Below, in pieces: positions 1-13,153 of a stretch of 64,000 bases of DNA (positions are counted from its first letter, which is position 1; every line of letters starts with the position of its first letter). Origin of the DNA: Rhizophagus clarus (taxonomy: Eukaryota; Glomeromycota; Glomeromycetes; Glomerales; Glomeraceae). Below the pieces are notes generated by a model that was not told the DNA's origin, did not search any database, and saw nothing but the letters and a program-made list of their open reading frames with translations. Where the stretch lies: positions 1,676,501-1,740,500 of the forward strand of contig BLAL01000011.1 in the NCBI GenBank assembly GCA_015698045.1. Reading direction: 5' to 3'. The translations under genes and the position numbers were made by a program.

Positions 1-373
1 AAGAAAAGGAAAAACAAACATTTTTTCGCTTCCGGTCATAAAAAACGAATGATCATATTTTAGACGTTTATACATTGTTAGAGCAATTCACTATGTACTG
101 TAAGCTTGTAAAATTTATCTCAAATCTCGAAATTCTGCAGCAATCTGCCGAACTGTATACGGAATCGATTAACGCAAAGGGCTTTTATATTTAGGGCTTA
201 ATTATATAAATTTATTGTTTAAGCTATAATATACTGTATGTCACATGCCAATATAATATACCTGTTGTTTAATATTTCACTGGTTTCTTACCCACGCAAT
301 TGCGCATCTATCAAATGTCTATTCTTAATAAAACCATTTATTGTGATGATAATTCCTATTTTACTTGCTGATC

Positions 374-1606
<1,233 letters not shown>

Positions 1607-1629
1607 GATAACGTTTTATATGAGATCGA

Positions 1630-1859
1630 TTAACGAACTATTTCGGCATTTACGTGTCCTCTAGTATCACCTGATTTAATGCACAACTGATCAGCTTTTT
1701 TTTTAGCATATGTTTTCAGATGAAAATTATCGCCCGTTTCTTTGGACAGTTTAAAAGCTGCGCCACACATTATGTTAGGAGGTCGCACAACAACATTAAG
1801 AACCAAACCAGTTTTGTAAAAAGTCACAGCGTTCCCGACGAACAATCTTGCTCTTAAAC
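1630..1859 (-). CDS. Small unidentified ORF between TRM8 and DCTN2
   Basis: An open frame of about 76 codons with no in-frame ATG at its 5' end; it is preceded by a stop near 1860. The translation (for example VTFYKTGLVLNVVVRPP, then CGAAFKLSKETGDNF) looks more protein-like than the low-complexity ORFs elsewhere, but I do not recognise a family. It lies 24 bases upstream of the TRM8 start and close to the divergent DCTN2 start. It could be a real small gene with an unseen 5' exon, or chance. An overlapping ATG frame starting MKFKSKIV closes after 22 codons. Confidence 0.3.
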
Positions 1860-1902
1860 TTCATAACTTAACTTTAACTCTCTCTTTGGTATCACTAGAA
1901 GA

Positions 1903-3894
1903 ATGTCGAGCAAATACAGTGCACTTCCTGACATTGTAAGTTACTCTTGCATAATACGTTGTCGTTTAGTTATTGTACGAATTCTTCCAAAAAAATGTGG
2001 TCTATTTGTACTCAACCTGTGAAATGCTTATTTAACAGGACACTCAACAAGATGTTTACGAGACACCTGATTCCCCTGATGAAGCCGAAGTCTCTGACGA
2101 TGGAGTGAGTTAAATGTTTATATATTTAAAATTTCACTTTTTAAATTTCTATTTTTTCTCTAACGATTACTTCGTTTAATAGTTCTTAAACGTGGAAGAG
2201 CCAAATGAAGATATTGTTCGGGATAAAATTTCACTCAACGAGGCCGCGGACAAGTTTAAGAGTAGTGATGTTAATGATGACGATTCTGGTATGACCGATT
2301 ATTAAAACATGCCATGATTTTGCTGCTTTCAAATTTTAATATTCAAATTGAATCATACCGATTTTTTAGAACTTAATCGAGCCACTCGTCATAAGAAACA
2401 AATATACAAAAAATTTGTCAACCAGGCTTTTTTAGACGCGACTGAATATGAGATTGTTCCGAGAGATCCTACATTACAGGAAACTCCGGTACAAAAACTG
2501 AGAAGATTGATGTTCGAAGTACAAGAACTTGGAGAGGAAATCGAGAAAAAGAAGGTAATTTTGTAATAATAATAACCATAGTATTTATTTAGTGTTCACA
2601 TGATGTCTAATATAATTGATTATTTAGGATGATGCAGCATCATCTCAAATTCCTCAGAATATATTATCGTCACATATAACAAGCTTAAATAACGAACTCG
2701 TACGTATTAGTAAATCCTTGGATGGTACTGATTCAGATGACAAAGATGGCACAATAATAAAACAAGCTGAATTAGGCAAGAAATTAATCCATCAGTTACA
2801 AACATTTAAAAATATGGGTATGCCTAAGGAGAATGGAATCTTATCGGGAGAAAAGATCAATGGTGAGGCAACAAATGGAACTGTAGATGAGAACGCTAAA
2901 AATGTGAGCGATACTTTTGAATCACAATTCTTTTTTTTTTATTCCTTTTTCATTTTTTTTTTTTTATTTCAATTTTTAATATTGTTTTAATATAGATGGT
3001 TACGTATGAATTGTATTACTCGCCTGAAACTACCAGACTCCACACATTAGCTAAGACTAATGAACTTGATGAACGTATTGCCGCCTTAGAAAAACTTGTT
3101 GGTACAGCTCATGGTCAAAATTTCGAGGATCTTGTAAGCACTCTCTCAAATCAAATTTCAAGCTTATATAGATTGAATTTATAATTTATTTAATCACTTA
3201 CATGCGTTAATATAGTCGATTTCGATAACAAATACCAACCTTATTGCCGCTATGGATAAGCTCGATCAACAAATGCAAATTTTAGCACAGCCGCGTCATT
3301 TGGAATCAGTCTCCCGAAAGGCTAAAACCTTGGTTGGAGAGTTGGAAAAAGTGAACGAGTTAAAAAATAAAGAGTTATCAAACGGCGGTATCATTACCTT
3401 TGAGACAGAGGAAAAGGTAAATAATTATTCAATTGATATTACGTCTTTTATTTCGAAAAGTAAATTTACAATTTTCTTGAACAATTTATGTAAAATAAAC
3501 AGATCAATTATCTTTTCGCTCTTTTGGATAAACTAGACCCTCTAATGTCCATTGCACCTGCCTTAGTCAATCGTCTTAAATCTCTACAACAGTTGCATAA
3601 AGAAGCTAGTGTGTTTAGTGACACTATTAATATGTTATCCGATGAGCAGAGTAAGATTAAGGAAGAATTTAAGAGTTTGGATGATGTTACCGAAAAGGTA
3701 TGGTTTTATATTTATTAATAGATATCAGTTATAGTGTTTAAATATACTCATTATTATCACTTTTGAAAAAAATTTAGCTTGAGAAATCCTTTGAGGTTAA
3801 TGATGCAACAGTGAAACGAAATGTTGAAAATATGGACGCACGTATTACTGATCTTGCACAACGTTTAGACAAATTGTTGGGAAATCGTAAATAA
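1903..3894 (+). CDS. DCTN2: Dynamitin, dynactin subunit 2 (p50)
   Basis: Structural subunit of dynactin, the dynein cofactor; dynamitin forms the shoulder complex with p150 and p24. Nine in-phase exons: 1903-1935, 2039-2104, 2183-2288, 2370-2554, 2628-2903, 2996-3133, 3216-3416, 3503-3697 and 3778-3894 (1317 nt, 438 aa). The N-terminus MSSKYSALPDI followed by DVYETPDSPD matches the conserved start of the family. The rest is acidic, then largely coiled coil (for example LDERIAALEKLVG and AQRLDKLLGN at the C-terminus). Slightly longer than the roughly 400 aa of animal dynamitin. No disablement seen. It is transcribed away from TRM8, so about 300 bases between the two starts serve both promoters and contain the small ORF above. 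Confidence 0.95.
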
Positions 3895-6258
3895 TTTATT
3901 TTATAATGATTAGTAAAGTTGTAAATTTATGTTAACCTAAGTGTCAAAACATGGTTTAAGTGGTAAGTATAGTTAATAATTATATATATCTTCAAGACAT
4001 ATTAATAATTATTTGAGCAGTGCTCAAGCTGTCGCAATATCACCTTGGATTAAATCATTATTTGTTGTTTGTATTCGTTTTTGTATATGCATATATATAC
4101 ATTTTGTGCATTTATAAATCATAACACTCAGTTTACTATCAACCAATTCAGTTTATTTAATACATGATGACAATTTATATAGAAAGATTGAAGAATTTTT
4201 GAATTTTTAAAACTTCTGAAAAGTTATTTAAGAAATAGTCTAAGCATTTATTTATTTATTTTTGTTTTTTTTTTTTTGTAAATCTTTAAATTATTTTTAA
4301 GTGATTTTTTTTATAAAAAAAAAAAATTTACTTATTTATTAAACTTTTAAATTATATTTAAATAAATATGTATTTATGTATTATACAAAGTTTTTTTAAT
4401 AATTTCTATTAATAATCTGAATTCCAATAATACTAATAAACTATAAGTAATATAAATAAGGATTCATAAACCAACTTTTTTACAGAAAATTTTATTTTAT
4501 TTTTTTTTATTTTTTAATAACAAAATCTGCTTTAAAAATATTAAAAATGGACTTCTTAATCTTAATTACCTTTACCAATAAAAATTGGGTTAATTATATA
4601 CTTAAGGATCACAATGTATTTTTAATAAATATAAAAGTTATTGGAAATTTACTGAAAATAACTAATAGAATAATCAAAACAAGAAAAACCTTCAGAAAAC
4701 CCTTCAAAAGTTTATTTACAGAAACATAAACATTTTAGTAAAAGTTATAGGAATTAAGATACATACTTTGTAGTTAATTCTGCATCTCATCAATATGTTA
4801 TAATAATTTATTATGAAGGAGATAAAGATTATCAATTATGATTCAGATGAAAACTAAATATAATTATATAATGCATCTATTATTCAAATTACATACAATT
4901 ATACTTATGGTATATCCTTAATAAAATTACTAACTCAAAAAAAGAAAGGAATAATTTACTTAAATAATTTGTAAAAGTTTACTTGGATAATAAAAACTGG
5001 TATAGTAATGAAGTATATAATCAAATTATAGATTTTTTTGAGTTGCATTTTATTATTTTTCAAAGGAAAAGATGAAATAATGCCAGAAGACAATTATGAA
5101 TTTAATTATAAAAAAATAAAGAAAAAAGTGAAAACTATTTTAAGAGTATTTGAAAAATCAACAATCTGAATTTTTACTAATTGACCATTAAAAAAATTGA
5201 ATTTATATTAAAATATTATACCATATATTAGACTAGATTGAATATAAAAAGATTTTTAATATTACTTAATAATGAATTTTCAAAATTAATATAGTTAAAT
5301 TTTTTGAATAATCTTTTACTATAGCAAAATTTTCAGATTATATAAATTTATATTATTATTTTTTTTTTTGAAATAAAACAAATATAAATTTAGTATTTTT
5401 ATAACTAAACACTATTGATTAGTTTGAATTATCTTATGTAGTTATATGATATATTAACATACATACTTATACCATCCCATAAATTGCTAATTTTTCTTGA
5501 TTTTTTCTTATACATAATGCCTCTGCTTCATTTTACTCCTTCCTTTTTATCTCCTCGTTGTTATTTTTCTTCCTTTTCACCTCTCCATAATTATTCTCTT
5601 AACTTTTCATCTTTCCATTATTTTTCCTTTTCTTTTCGTTCCTCCTTCATTATTTTCATTCCTTTTTGCTCCTTCCTTATCCTTTTCCTTTCACTCATTT
5701 TTACACTTTTCGTTTTCTCTTCACCCTTTTATTCTTTTCAATCATTTCTTTATTTTTTTTTGTTATCTTGTTATATTTTCATTCCTTGTTCTTTTTTTAT
5801 TGTACAACTTTTCTTTTTTTATTCATCTTATTGTTAAGAAATAAACATTTTTAATCAATAAAATATGTGAACTCTTAAATTATTAAATTGTTTTGACATT
5901 ATTAACAGTTAATAAATAAAATTTTATTATATAAAAATTATTTCGAATAAAAAATTTTAAGTTAAAAATATTTTTTTTCTTAGCGCCAAGTTTCTAAAAA
6001 AAAAAATAATGTGATATATAAATCACGTGATATGAGAGAAGGAAATTTCTCACTGGTTAAGATTAGCAATACTCTTTATAATATATTTATTTTTTTCATT
6101 TTATATTTCTTTATAAACTATATTAATAATTCAACTCAGAACATATAGACTGATTAATGAAATTAATGAAATTAGGATATTTTGTAAATTATTATAATTC
6201 TGAAATAAAAATTACATTTCACAAATCAAATCATATTGTATTACAGAATTATATGTAC
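3895..6258. other. AT-rich intergenic DNA, no gene recognised
   Basis: Very AT-rich with frequent poly-A and poly-T runs. A pyrimidine-rich stretch of about 370 bases (5480-5850, repeated TTCC/TTTCC) produces two overlapping ORFs of phenylalanine, serine and leucine only; these are composition artefacts. No splice-plus-domain evidence for a gene. Confidence 0.7.
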
Positions 6259-6658
6259 TAGGACTCTGATCAGTTTGGTTTGGTTCAATTTTTGCAAAAA
6301 CTAATATTGAACTGAATTGATCAGTATCAATATTAATGATTACTAAAACTGATTTACTAAACATTTTTAGTAAAAAAATGTTTCATAATGTTTAGCAAAA
6401 AAAAGTTGCGAAATGATTTTTTCTTATCAAATCATCCATAAAAAAACATTTTGCACTATTTTTTTAACTACATTATTTAATAAAAAGATAATTTTCTTAT
6501 AAAAAAAATATTTTTATTGTCAGTAAATTAGTTTGATAAATTGTAAAACCAATACTGAAACTGAAAGTTTCAGTTTGATAAATCATAAAACTAAAACTAC
6601 TCTGATATTAAAACTGATCAGTACGGTTTGGTAATTACTGAAACTGATTAAAACCTTA
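6259..6658. mobile_element. hAT-type miniature element, copy 1 (400 bp, most decayed)
   Basis: Begins TAGGACTCTGATCAG and ends with the inverted counterpart CTGATTAAAACCTTA. It is the same family as 11880-12548 and 48286-49274, sharing inner blocks such as a GCAAAAACTAAT-type segment and an AAA(C/T)GTTT-rich core. Nearly all CG dinucleotides of the other copies are TG or CA here. No clean 8-bp target duplication is left. Non-autonomous, with no coding capacity. Confidence 0.7.
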
Positions 6659-7365
6659 GTTATATAATATGATTTACTTTTAATTAAGTTGTAATAAAAT
6701 ATTTTTTCATTTGCAAACTCTATTAATTTTATTATTATTTTCTCATCAGTTTCCTATTAGTTTTTAAGTTAGATAATCTGAAAAGTTTTGAAAACATATA
6801 TAACAATTTTTCTGCTTTAAATATAAGCTGTAACTATTCTTTAAAAGTTTTTTTACAATCTGTAAGAAAAAAAATACATTATTCAATAAAAATATTCAAA
6901 AAATCATAATTTAAAATAATTACAGAAATTTTTTTTAATAAGTATAAGTTTTTTATTCTAATTTTTAATAATTTAATCTCATATGAAAAATAAAAAACTA
7001 TTTCTTAAATCTGTATTTATATTATAATATATGATAAATTTATGTAATAATTTTATTATTTTTTAATTATAAAAAAACTTAACTATATATATTATTTCTG
7101 TAATAATTAATATAAAAAATAATTGAATATATTATAAAAATCTAATTTTCTTAATATACAGTAACCATATTATAAATAAATCATAATTATATAGTAACTA
7201 TGATAATTGCATAATGAAATTATAGTAAATATATAATTACTGCATATTAAGAAATTAAATTTCTGTAATGTAAATTATAAATACTAATAAATAATTTAAT
7301 ATAATAAAATAATTAAAAAAAATTGATAGTTACAAAATACTGTATATTGCAAATTATAGTAAGGC
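6659..7365. other. AT-rich DNA, nothing recognised
   Basis: About 700 bases of A/T-rich sequence with short near-palindromic runs (TAATTATAT types). No ORF, RNA gene or terminal repeat recognised. Confidence 0.6.
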
Positions 7366-7976
7366 TATATGTGAAGTTAAAATTAAAACCCAAAAGTTAA
7401 AATATTTTGACTTGGGAAAGTCAAAAGTTGAAATTAAAATCAAAATAGTCAAAATTACGTCATAGTCATGTGACTTTTATAATTATAATTTAATACCAAA
7501 TTTTAAATGTGAATAACTCCATCAATATTGATGCTACAAATATGCAACACATATCATTGGAATCCTCTTGATAAGCTGAATCCAACCGCATCAAAATCAT
7601 AAAAATCGGATTACTGGATGCAGAGATTGTTAACTTTGAATTTTAATATTATTGTTTATTATAAGAGTAATAAGACTATTTAATACCAAATTTTAAACGT
7701 GAATAACTCTGTCAATATTGATGCTACAAATATGCAACACATATCATTGGAATCCTCTTGATGAGCTGAATCCAACCATATAAAGATTATAAAAATCAGA
7801 TCACTAGATGTGGAAATTGTTAACTTTAAATTTTAATATTATTGTTTACTATAAAAATCACATGACTATAATGTAATTTTAGCCATTTTGACTTTTAGAG
7901 GGGTCCAAATCAAAATCATTTCAATCATTTTGATCATTTTGGGAGCCAAAATTAACCAATTTCAGTTTCATATATA
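7366..7976. mobile_element. Terminal-inverted-repeat element with an internal 190-bp duplication
   Basis: The left 115 or so bases (TATATGTGAAGTTAAAATT through GTCATAGTCATGTGAC) are inverted, with divergence, in the right 120 bases (ending TTTCAGTTTCATATATA). Between the arms are two direct copies of a block of about 170 bases starting TAATACCAAATTTTAAA at 7491 and 7681. No coding capacity. It resembles a non-autonomous DNA transposon, but superfamily and target duplication were not determined. Confidence 0.6.
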
Positions 7977-8707
7977 ATAGTACCCTTTCTATACATAATA
8001 CTTCCTTTTTACCTAATAAAAAGTTTTATTTTCTATTGATTTTATTATTTAATAAATTTAGTTTATCGGCTTGAACTTCAGGAATGGTAACTTTTAAGTA
8101 GCGTTGGGCCTTTTATTTTAAACTTGACATCAAGAACATTTATTAACATTCTTTTATTTATTTTTTTGTGAGAATGAATTTGGTGGACATTAAAGAAGTA
8201 TTCAAATTAGATTTAGATCAGATTCAGATAAGATTTAACAAAATTTGACTCAATCCGATTAGATTGGATCGAATTAGATTTTTTTATTAAAATGAATTGG
8301 ACTGAATCGAATTCTGCTTAAATCTGATTTTAATCCAATCCATGCAGAATCCTAGACTTAACGCATGTATTCAATGTAGTAACTGTGAAAAGCATTTATG
8401 AAAAGTATTTATACTTTAATATTCGTGAGTTTACAACTTTTTTATAACATATTTAATAACCTAATTTGGCAGCATATTCATTTGATATATGATTTACTTC
8501 AGTTTGCTATCCCTTCTCATTTAAATATTTCACTATAAATATAATATATAGGGTGAAATAGAAGAAAGTCAAAAGTCAAAGAGCAACAAATAAAATTATT
8601 TAAAGTTTTATTGACAAAATTTAATGCAATATTATGATGTTTTATTTACCATGTTTTTTATTGAATAAACAAATTTATAAAATAATAAAAATATTTTTGA
8701 AATACAT
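7977..8707. other. AT-rich DNA with a weak inverted pattern near 8190-8350
   Basis: No gene seen. Around 8190-8350 there are several copies of AGATTTAGAT/AATCTGATT-like words in opposite orientations, suggesting an old, strongly decayed inverted-repeat element. Confidence 0.4.
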
Positions 8708-11085
8708 CACTAGTCGAAAATGAACAATTCGGCTTAAATTTGATCAGGTCGAATATAGGTCAAATGATGATTTAACCTATGTCAAATTGAGGCCAATTTT
8801 TTGGCGCATTTAGAGTGCCAATCGTCTCAAATTCAGAAAGAAAAATTCGACCTATATTAGAACATTTACATATTTATTCGACCTAAAAAAAAACTATATT
8901 CGACTACTATATATAATCCGAATATTATTGATAAATAGGTCAAACTAGAGATTTTTTAAGGCCGAATAATAGTAGTTTTATTAACATTTATTTATAGCTA
9001 CATTTTATTAATAGTTACATATTATACATATAAAATTCTATCTAATATCTATCTATATATTATCATTCTCATCCATCCATCCATCTGCCATCCATCTATA
9101 ACCACTATCTATTAAGACCCATGTGGCAAAGAAACGCGTTTATAGTTTAAAGCCAGACTAATTTTCTAAAAAAAAAATGAAAAGAAAAAAAATGTTAACA
9201 TTTTTTAGGTAAAAACTGAAGGCTGTTGATGGTGGCCTAAGGTATACCTACATAGAGTTTTATGATCGCTTTTTTTGAGACTATTCTCCTATAAAACTTT
9301 ATCTGGTTTCAGTGGAGCTGATTTTCCTATAAAAAGAAAAAAAAAATAAATATTAGTATAATATTCGTTAAAATAATACGAAAAAATTAAAAACATTTTT
9401 ACCTGCAGGTATTTCATCAGAGACTTGAGAAATTATCTAAAAAAAAAATGATCAATGAGTAATGATCGTTAAAATAAAAGTGAAAAAAAAATCACTTTTT
9501 TACTTACTAAAATCCAAGTCCAAACTTTCGAGATAATCACCACTGAATCACCTAAAAAAAAGAAATAAAATAAAACAAACTGTTAGCAATAGTTCGTTAA
9601 AATAAAAGTGAAAAGAAAAATTTGTTTTTTTTCGTTTACCAATATCCAATCGATCTCAAGAGAAACTTGAAAACTGCCTAAAAAAAGAAAAAAAGCGAAT
9701 GTTAGCAATATTCATTAAATTACAAAAAAAAAATTATTTTTTTTTTACTTTGCCGAATACTGCATCCAAATGTTCGAGAAACTGGTCATCTAAAAAAGAA
9801 TAATAACGAAATATTAATAATCATTGCGAAAAGAAACAAAAAAAAGGACGTTTATCTACCAGATTGCTTACTGAATTTCCACCGTCCAATTCTTCACCAA
9901 GATCCTATGTGTTTTCTATTCATACGTCAAGAATCTGAAGAACTAATCGCCTAAAAAAAAGAAAAAAAAAATTTAAGTATAGTTCCATTAAAGAAGGAAC
10001 TAAAAAAATTAATTAAAAAAAAACAAAAATCTCACCAAAATTCTGAGTCTAGAGGTCAGTTTTCTATAGAAAGAAAGACAAACTGTAAGTTTCGTTAGAA
10101 AAAAAAAAAGAAAATGATTAAAAAAAAACAAACTTAACTATCAAAATTTTACGTAAGGTTCAGTTTTCTAAAAGAAAGAAAAATAAAACGTAAGTTTCGT
10201 TAAGGAGTAATTAAAAGAAGCTTTTTGTGTTCAAAGGTTGGTCGCCTAAAAAAGAAAGAAAACTGAATGTTAAGTGACGTTTCATTAAATTGAATAATAC
10301 AAAAACCACTCCCCCTTCCCATCTCACCAAAATACTCCGAAGAGTCGAAAAGCCGCAAAAAAAGAAATGATTCAACAAGTTACAGACGTCTGGATATCCC
10401 GAAGAGCCAACCAGTTGTCTACAAAAGAAAAAAATAAACTATTAACAAAGTTTGTTAAAAAATTAAAGAAAAATAAGTTTCTCCACCGAGTTCCAAGGAA
10501 GAAATCTGAGAAAACGCCTAAAAAAAAGAAAGAAAATGAACTGTTAGAAACCGTTTGTTAAATAAAAGTAATTGGGAGAAAAAAAGAAAAACTTACTTGA
10601 AGTTTCATGTCTAAGAAAACTAAAATAACTACGTAAAAATCAGACATTTTGTAAAGGTTTTTTTTTAACAGAAGGTCGAGAGAAGTGGGAAAAGAAAAAG
10701 AGAGGAAAAGGGAAAGGGAAAAGAAAAGATAAAGGGAAGGGAAAAGACGAAAGAAAGGGGAAAGATAAAGGACAGGGAAGGACAAAAAGATGTGAAAAAT
10801 GAAAGAGAGGGGAGGGCAAGGAAAAAGAGAATGGCGAAGGAAAAAAGGAAAGAGTTTTGTTAAAAGTTTAAAAAAAGCATAAAGATCTTTTTTTTAAACT
10901 TTGATTATGTGACATGTGACGTGAGTTCACATGACACACAATTAATATTAGATTCGACTATGATTTAACAAAGGTCGAATATATGTATAATCATTAATCA
11001 TTACTAATTGTGGTCGAATAATTTTAATTTTGGTTGAATATAGGCCGAATTTCATTAAGGCCGAATATTCCTTTTTTGACTAGTG
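8708..11085. mobile_element. CACTA-like DNA element, non-autonomous, 2.38 kb
   Basis: Ends are CACTAGTCGAAAATG at 8708 and its inverse TTTTTTGACTAGTG ending at 11085, flanked by a 3-base direct repeat CAT (8705-8707 and 11086-11088). Many short subterminal words of the type GGTCGAATA lie near both ends in opposite orientation. CACTA termini, a 3-bp target duplication and subterminal repeats are the known hallmarks of the CMC/EnSpm group. No transposase is recognised inside. The interior is the microexon-like array described separately, followed by a purine-rich tract (10680-10860). Confidence 0.75.
9210..10620 (-). repeat. Tandem array of ~100-120 bp units, each resembling a microexon with splice signals on the minus strand
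   Basis: Read on the minus strand, each unit has a pyrimidine tract ending TTTTTTAG, then 28-95 bases of ordinary composition, then GTAA or GTGA followed by A/T-rich filler containing TTTTAACGAAT. Examples of the segment between signals are roughly 9405-9438, 9500-9553, 9642-9678, 9755-9793, 9862-9954, 10034-10063 and 10330-10358. Several are 38, 41 or 44 bases, and their phases do not chain into one open frame, so a functional multi-exon gene is not shown. It lies inside the CACTA-like element. It could be a captured, repeatedly duplicated exon-intron unit, or simple tandem amplification. Confidence 0.5.
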
Positions 11086-11108
11086 CATGCAGACATAACT
11101 ATTAATAT

Positions 11109-11420
11109 AAATGTAATATTTCATGAGATTATACCAAAATGTATTGTAAATTTACACTTCGTAAACTTTTGAAAGTGTATATTTCATGAGATTATGCTGA
11201 AAATGTATCATAAATCTACATTTTGTAACTTTTTAAAGTGTAATATTTTGTAAGATTATGCCAAAATGTATCATAAATTTACACTTCATAAACTTTTGAA
11301 AGTGTAATATTTTGTAAGATTATGCCAAGTGTAAATTTACGAAAGTGTAATATTTCATGAGATTATGCCATAATACTTCGTAAAATTATGCTATAATATA
11401 CCGAATATTTACGCTTTCAT
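11109..11420. repeat. Tandem repeat, ~65-bp unit, about five copies
   Basis: Repeated unit beginning GTGTAATATTTCATGAGATT with TTACACTTCGTAAACTTTTG near its end; later copies are shorter. It abuts the right end of the CACTA-like element. Confidence 0.65.
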
Positions 11421-11462
11421 AATATTTTGAAGGTCCTATAAAGCTACGTAAGTTTATGAACA

Positions 11463-11871
11463 CAGGTCGAATGAAAAAAAATCAGATTTTGCTCTATTTA
11501 AAATAGCCTTGCCGACTTCAATATAGAATATGCCATATTTTGCTTATTTTAGTATAGCCATATCTATTTTTGCCGATTTTTGTTAAATTCTGATTTTTTC
11601 AGTTATAAATGCCAATTTTAGCGGCTGATTTTTACTTTTTTTTTAAATAAATGCTGATATTTAAACCATAGATATTATATTTTATCTTATTTAAAATACC
11701 CTTGCCGATTTCAATAAGGCTTTGCCAATTATTTTACTAATTTTTTGCCAATTTTTGTTAACTTCCAATTTTTCATCTAGAAATGCCAATTTTAGCGGCC
11801 GATTTTTACCTTTTTTTAATTAAATGCTGATATTTAAACCAAAGATATTATATTTAGTGTAAACTTTACCG
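11463..11871. repeat. Direct repeat of ~200 bp following a CACAGGTCGAATG motif
   Basis: Starts with CACAGGTCGAATGAAAAAA, the same terminal word found at 20421 and, inverted, at 26279 and about 27515. Two diverged copies of a block containing TTTAAAATAGCCTTGCC and GCTGATATTTAAACC follow. Probably the end of a further CACTA-like element, cut into by the hAT-type copy at 11880. Confidence 0.5.
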
Positions 11872-11879
11872 CTTTTGAC

Positions 11880-12548
11880 TAGGGCTCTGATTGGTTCGGT
11901 TCAGTTCAGTTTTTGCAAAAACCAATACTGAACTGAATTAATCAGTATCAGTATTAATGATTACTGAAACTGATTGGTAATTACCAAAACTGAACCGATT
12001 TACTGAACGTTTTTAGTAAAAAAACGTTTCACAACGTTTAGCAAAAAAAAAGTTGTGAAATGATTTTTTCTTATCAAATCATCCATAAAAAACATTTCGC
12101 AACATTTTTTATTAAAGTGACAAAAAAAAAATGTTGCGAGACGTTTTTTTATATTAAATCATTTTATAAAAACGTTTTGTAACGTTTTTAAATAAAAAGA
12201 AAAATAATGTTGTGAAATGTTATTTTCTATATTAAATTTCCAATGTAAAAAACGTTTCGCAACATTTTTTACAAGTTTTGCAAAAATAACGTTGCGAAAC
12301 ATTATTTTTTTTATATCAAACGTTTATGTAAAAAACGTTTTGCAACATTTTTTTTAACTACATTATTTAATAAAAAGACGTTTTTCTTATAAAAAAAACG
12401 TTTTTATTATTGGTAAATCAGTTCGGTAAATCGCAAAATTGATACCGAAACTGAAAGTTTCAGTTTGATAAATCATAAAACTGAAACCGCTCTGATACTG
12501 AAACCGGTCAGTACAGTTTGGTAATTACCAAAACCGATCAGAACCCTA
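11880..12548. mobile_element. hAT-type miniature element, copy 2 (669 bp)
   Basis: Termini TAGGGCTCTGATTGG and CCGATCAGAACCCTA are inverted repeats, and an exact 8-bp target duplication CTTTTGAC flanks it (11872-11879 and 12549-12556). TAGGG-type ends plus an 8-bp duplication fit the hAT superfamily. The interior is made of repeated AACGTTTCGCAACGTT-like palindromic units with part of the CG sites changed to TG/CA. No ORF. Confidence 0.85.
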
Positions 12549-12556
12549 CTTTTGAC

Positions 12557-13153
12557 ACAGGTCGAATAAAGATTTTACTCTATTTAAAATAGCCTTTGCC
12601 GATATTTAAATTGTAATATTTCGTAATTTTACATCATAGGATTTTTGAAATTATTTATTATACTAATAAATATAAGATACTATTCTAAATATTCTACTTG
12701 TTTTGTACATTGAATTTCCAGTTGGTTCGATTTTACAAACAATAACTGAAGTATTCATAAGGTTGAACAGTGATAATCGAAACTGATGAGATCACATTGA
12801 TAAGGTCTATTCCTAAAAAGTTAATTAATCACATTTAATTAAATGCTATTTAATTGTACTATTTTTTTTTTTCAAAAAAAAAAACTTTCTTTCTGAAAGA
12901 AGAGTCTGCCTCCTATACTGTTTACCATCGTGCATAGTGTGTTATAGGAAAGGTGGACTAGGTGGCCACCTAAAGTTTGAACTCTGGTACCAAAGTTGAT
13001 GATCTATTTACTATACATAGACCTCTCGCTTCGAATTTTGATTATGATAATTCCGCCTCCTCTGTCGCATTATTCGTCAAAGTCTAAATAGATATCATTA
13101 TAATTTATGAGTAAAATATTTACAATAATAATGTAAATTCTTTAATCATAGTT
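12557..13153. other. Intergenic, no gene recognised
   Basis: Begins with another CACAGGTCGAATA word directly after the target duplication. Contains the short palindrome GGTGGCCACC near 12970. No tRNA cloverleaf or ORF could be supported. Confidence 0.5.

Noticed and set aside
1838..1872. A short ATG frame starting MKFKSKIV, resembling the start of HUS1
   Set aside because: It ends after 22 codons and nothing further matches; treated as coincidence.
5484..5854. 117- and 62-codon ORFs of Phe/Ser/Leu
   Set aside because: Low-complexity pyrimidine tract; no hydrophobic-segment pattern beyond composition.
12930..13010. Possible tRNA-like or SINE-like segment (GTTTGAACTCTGG resembles a B box)
   Set aside because: No A box at proper distance and no cloverleaf could be drawn.
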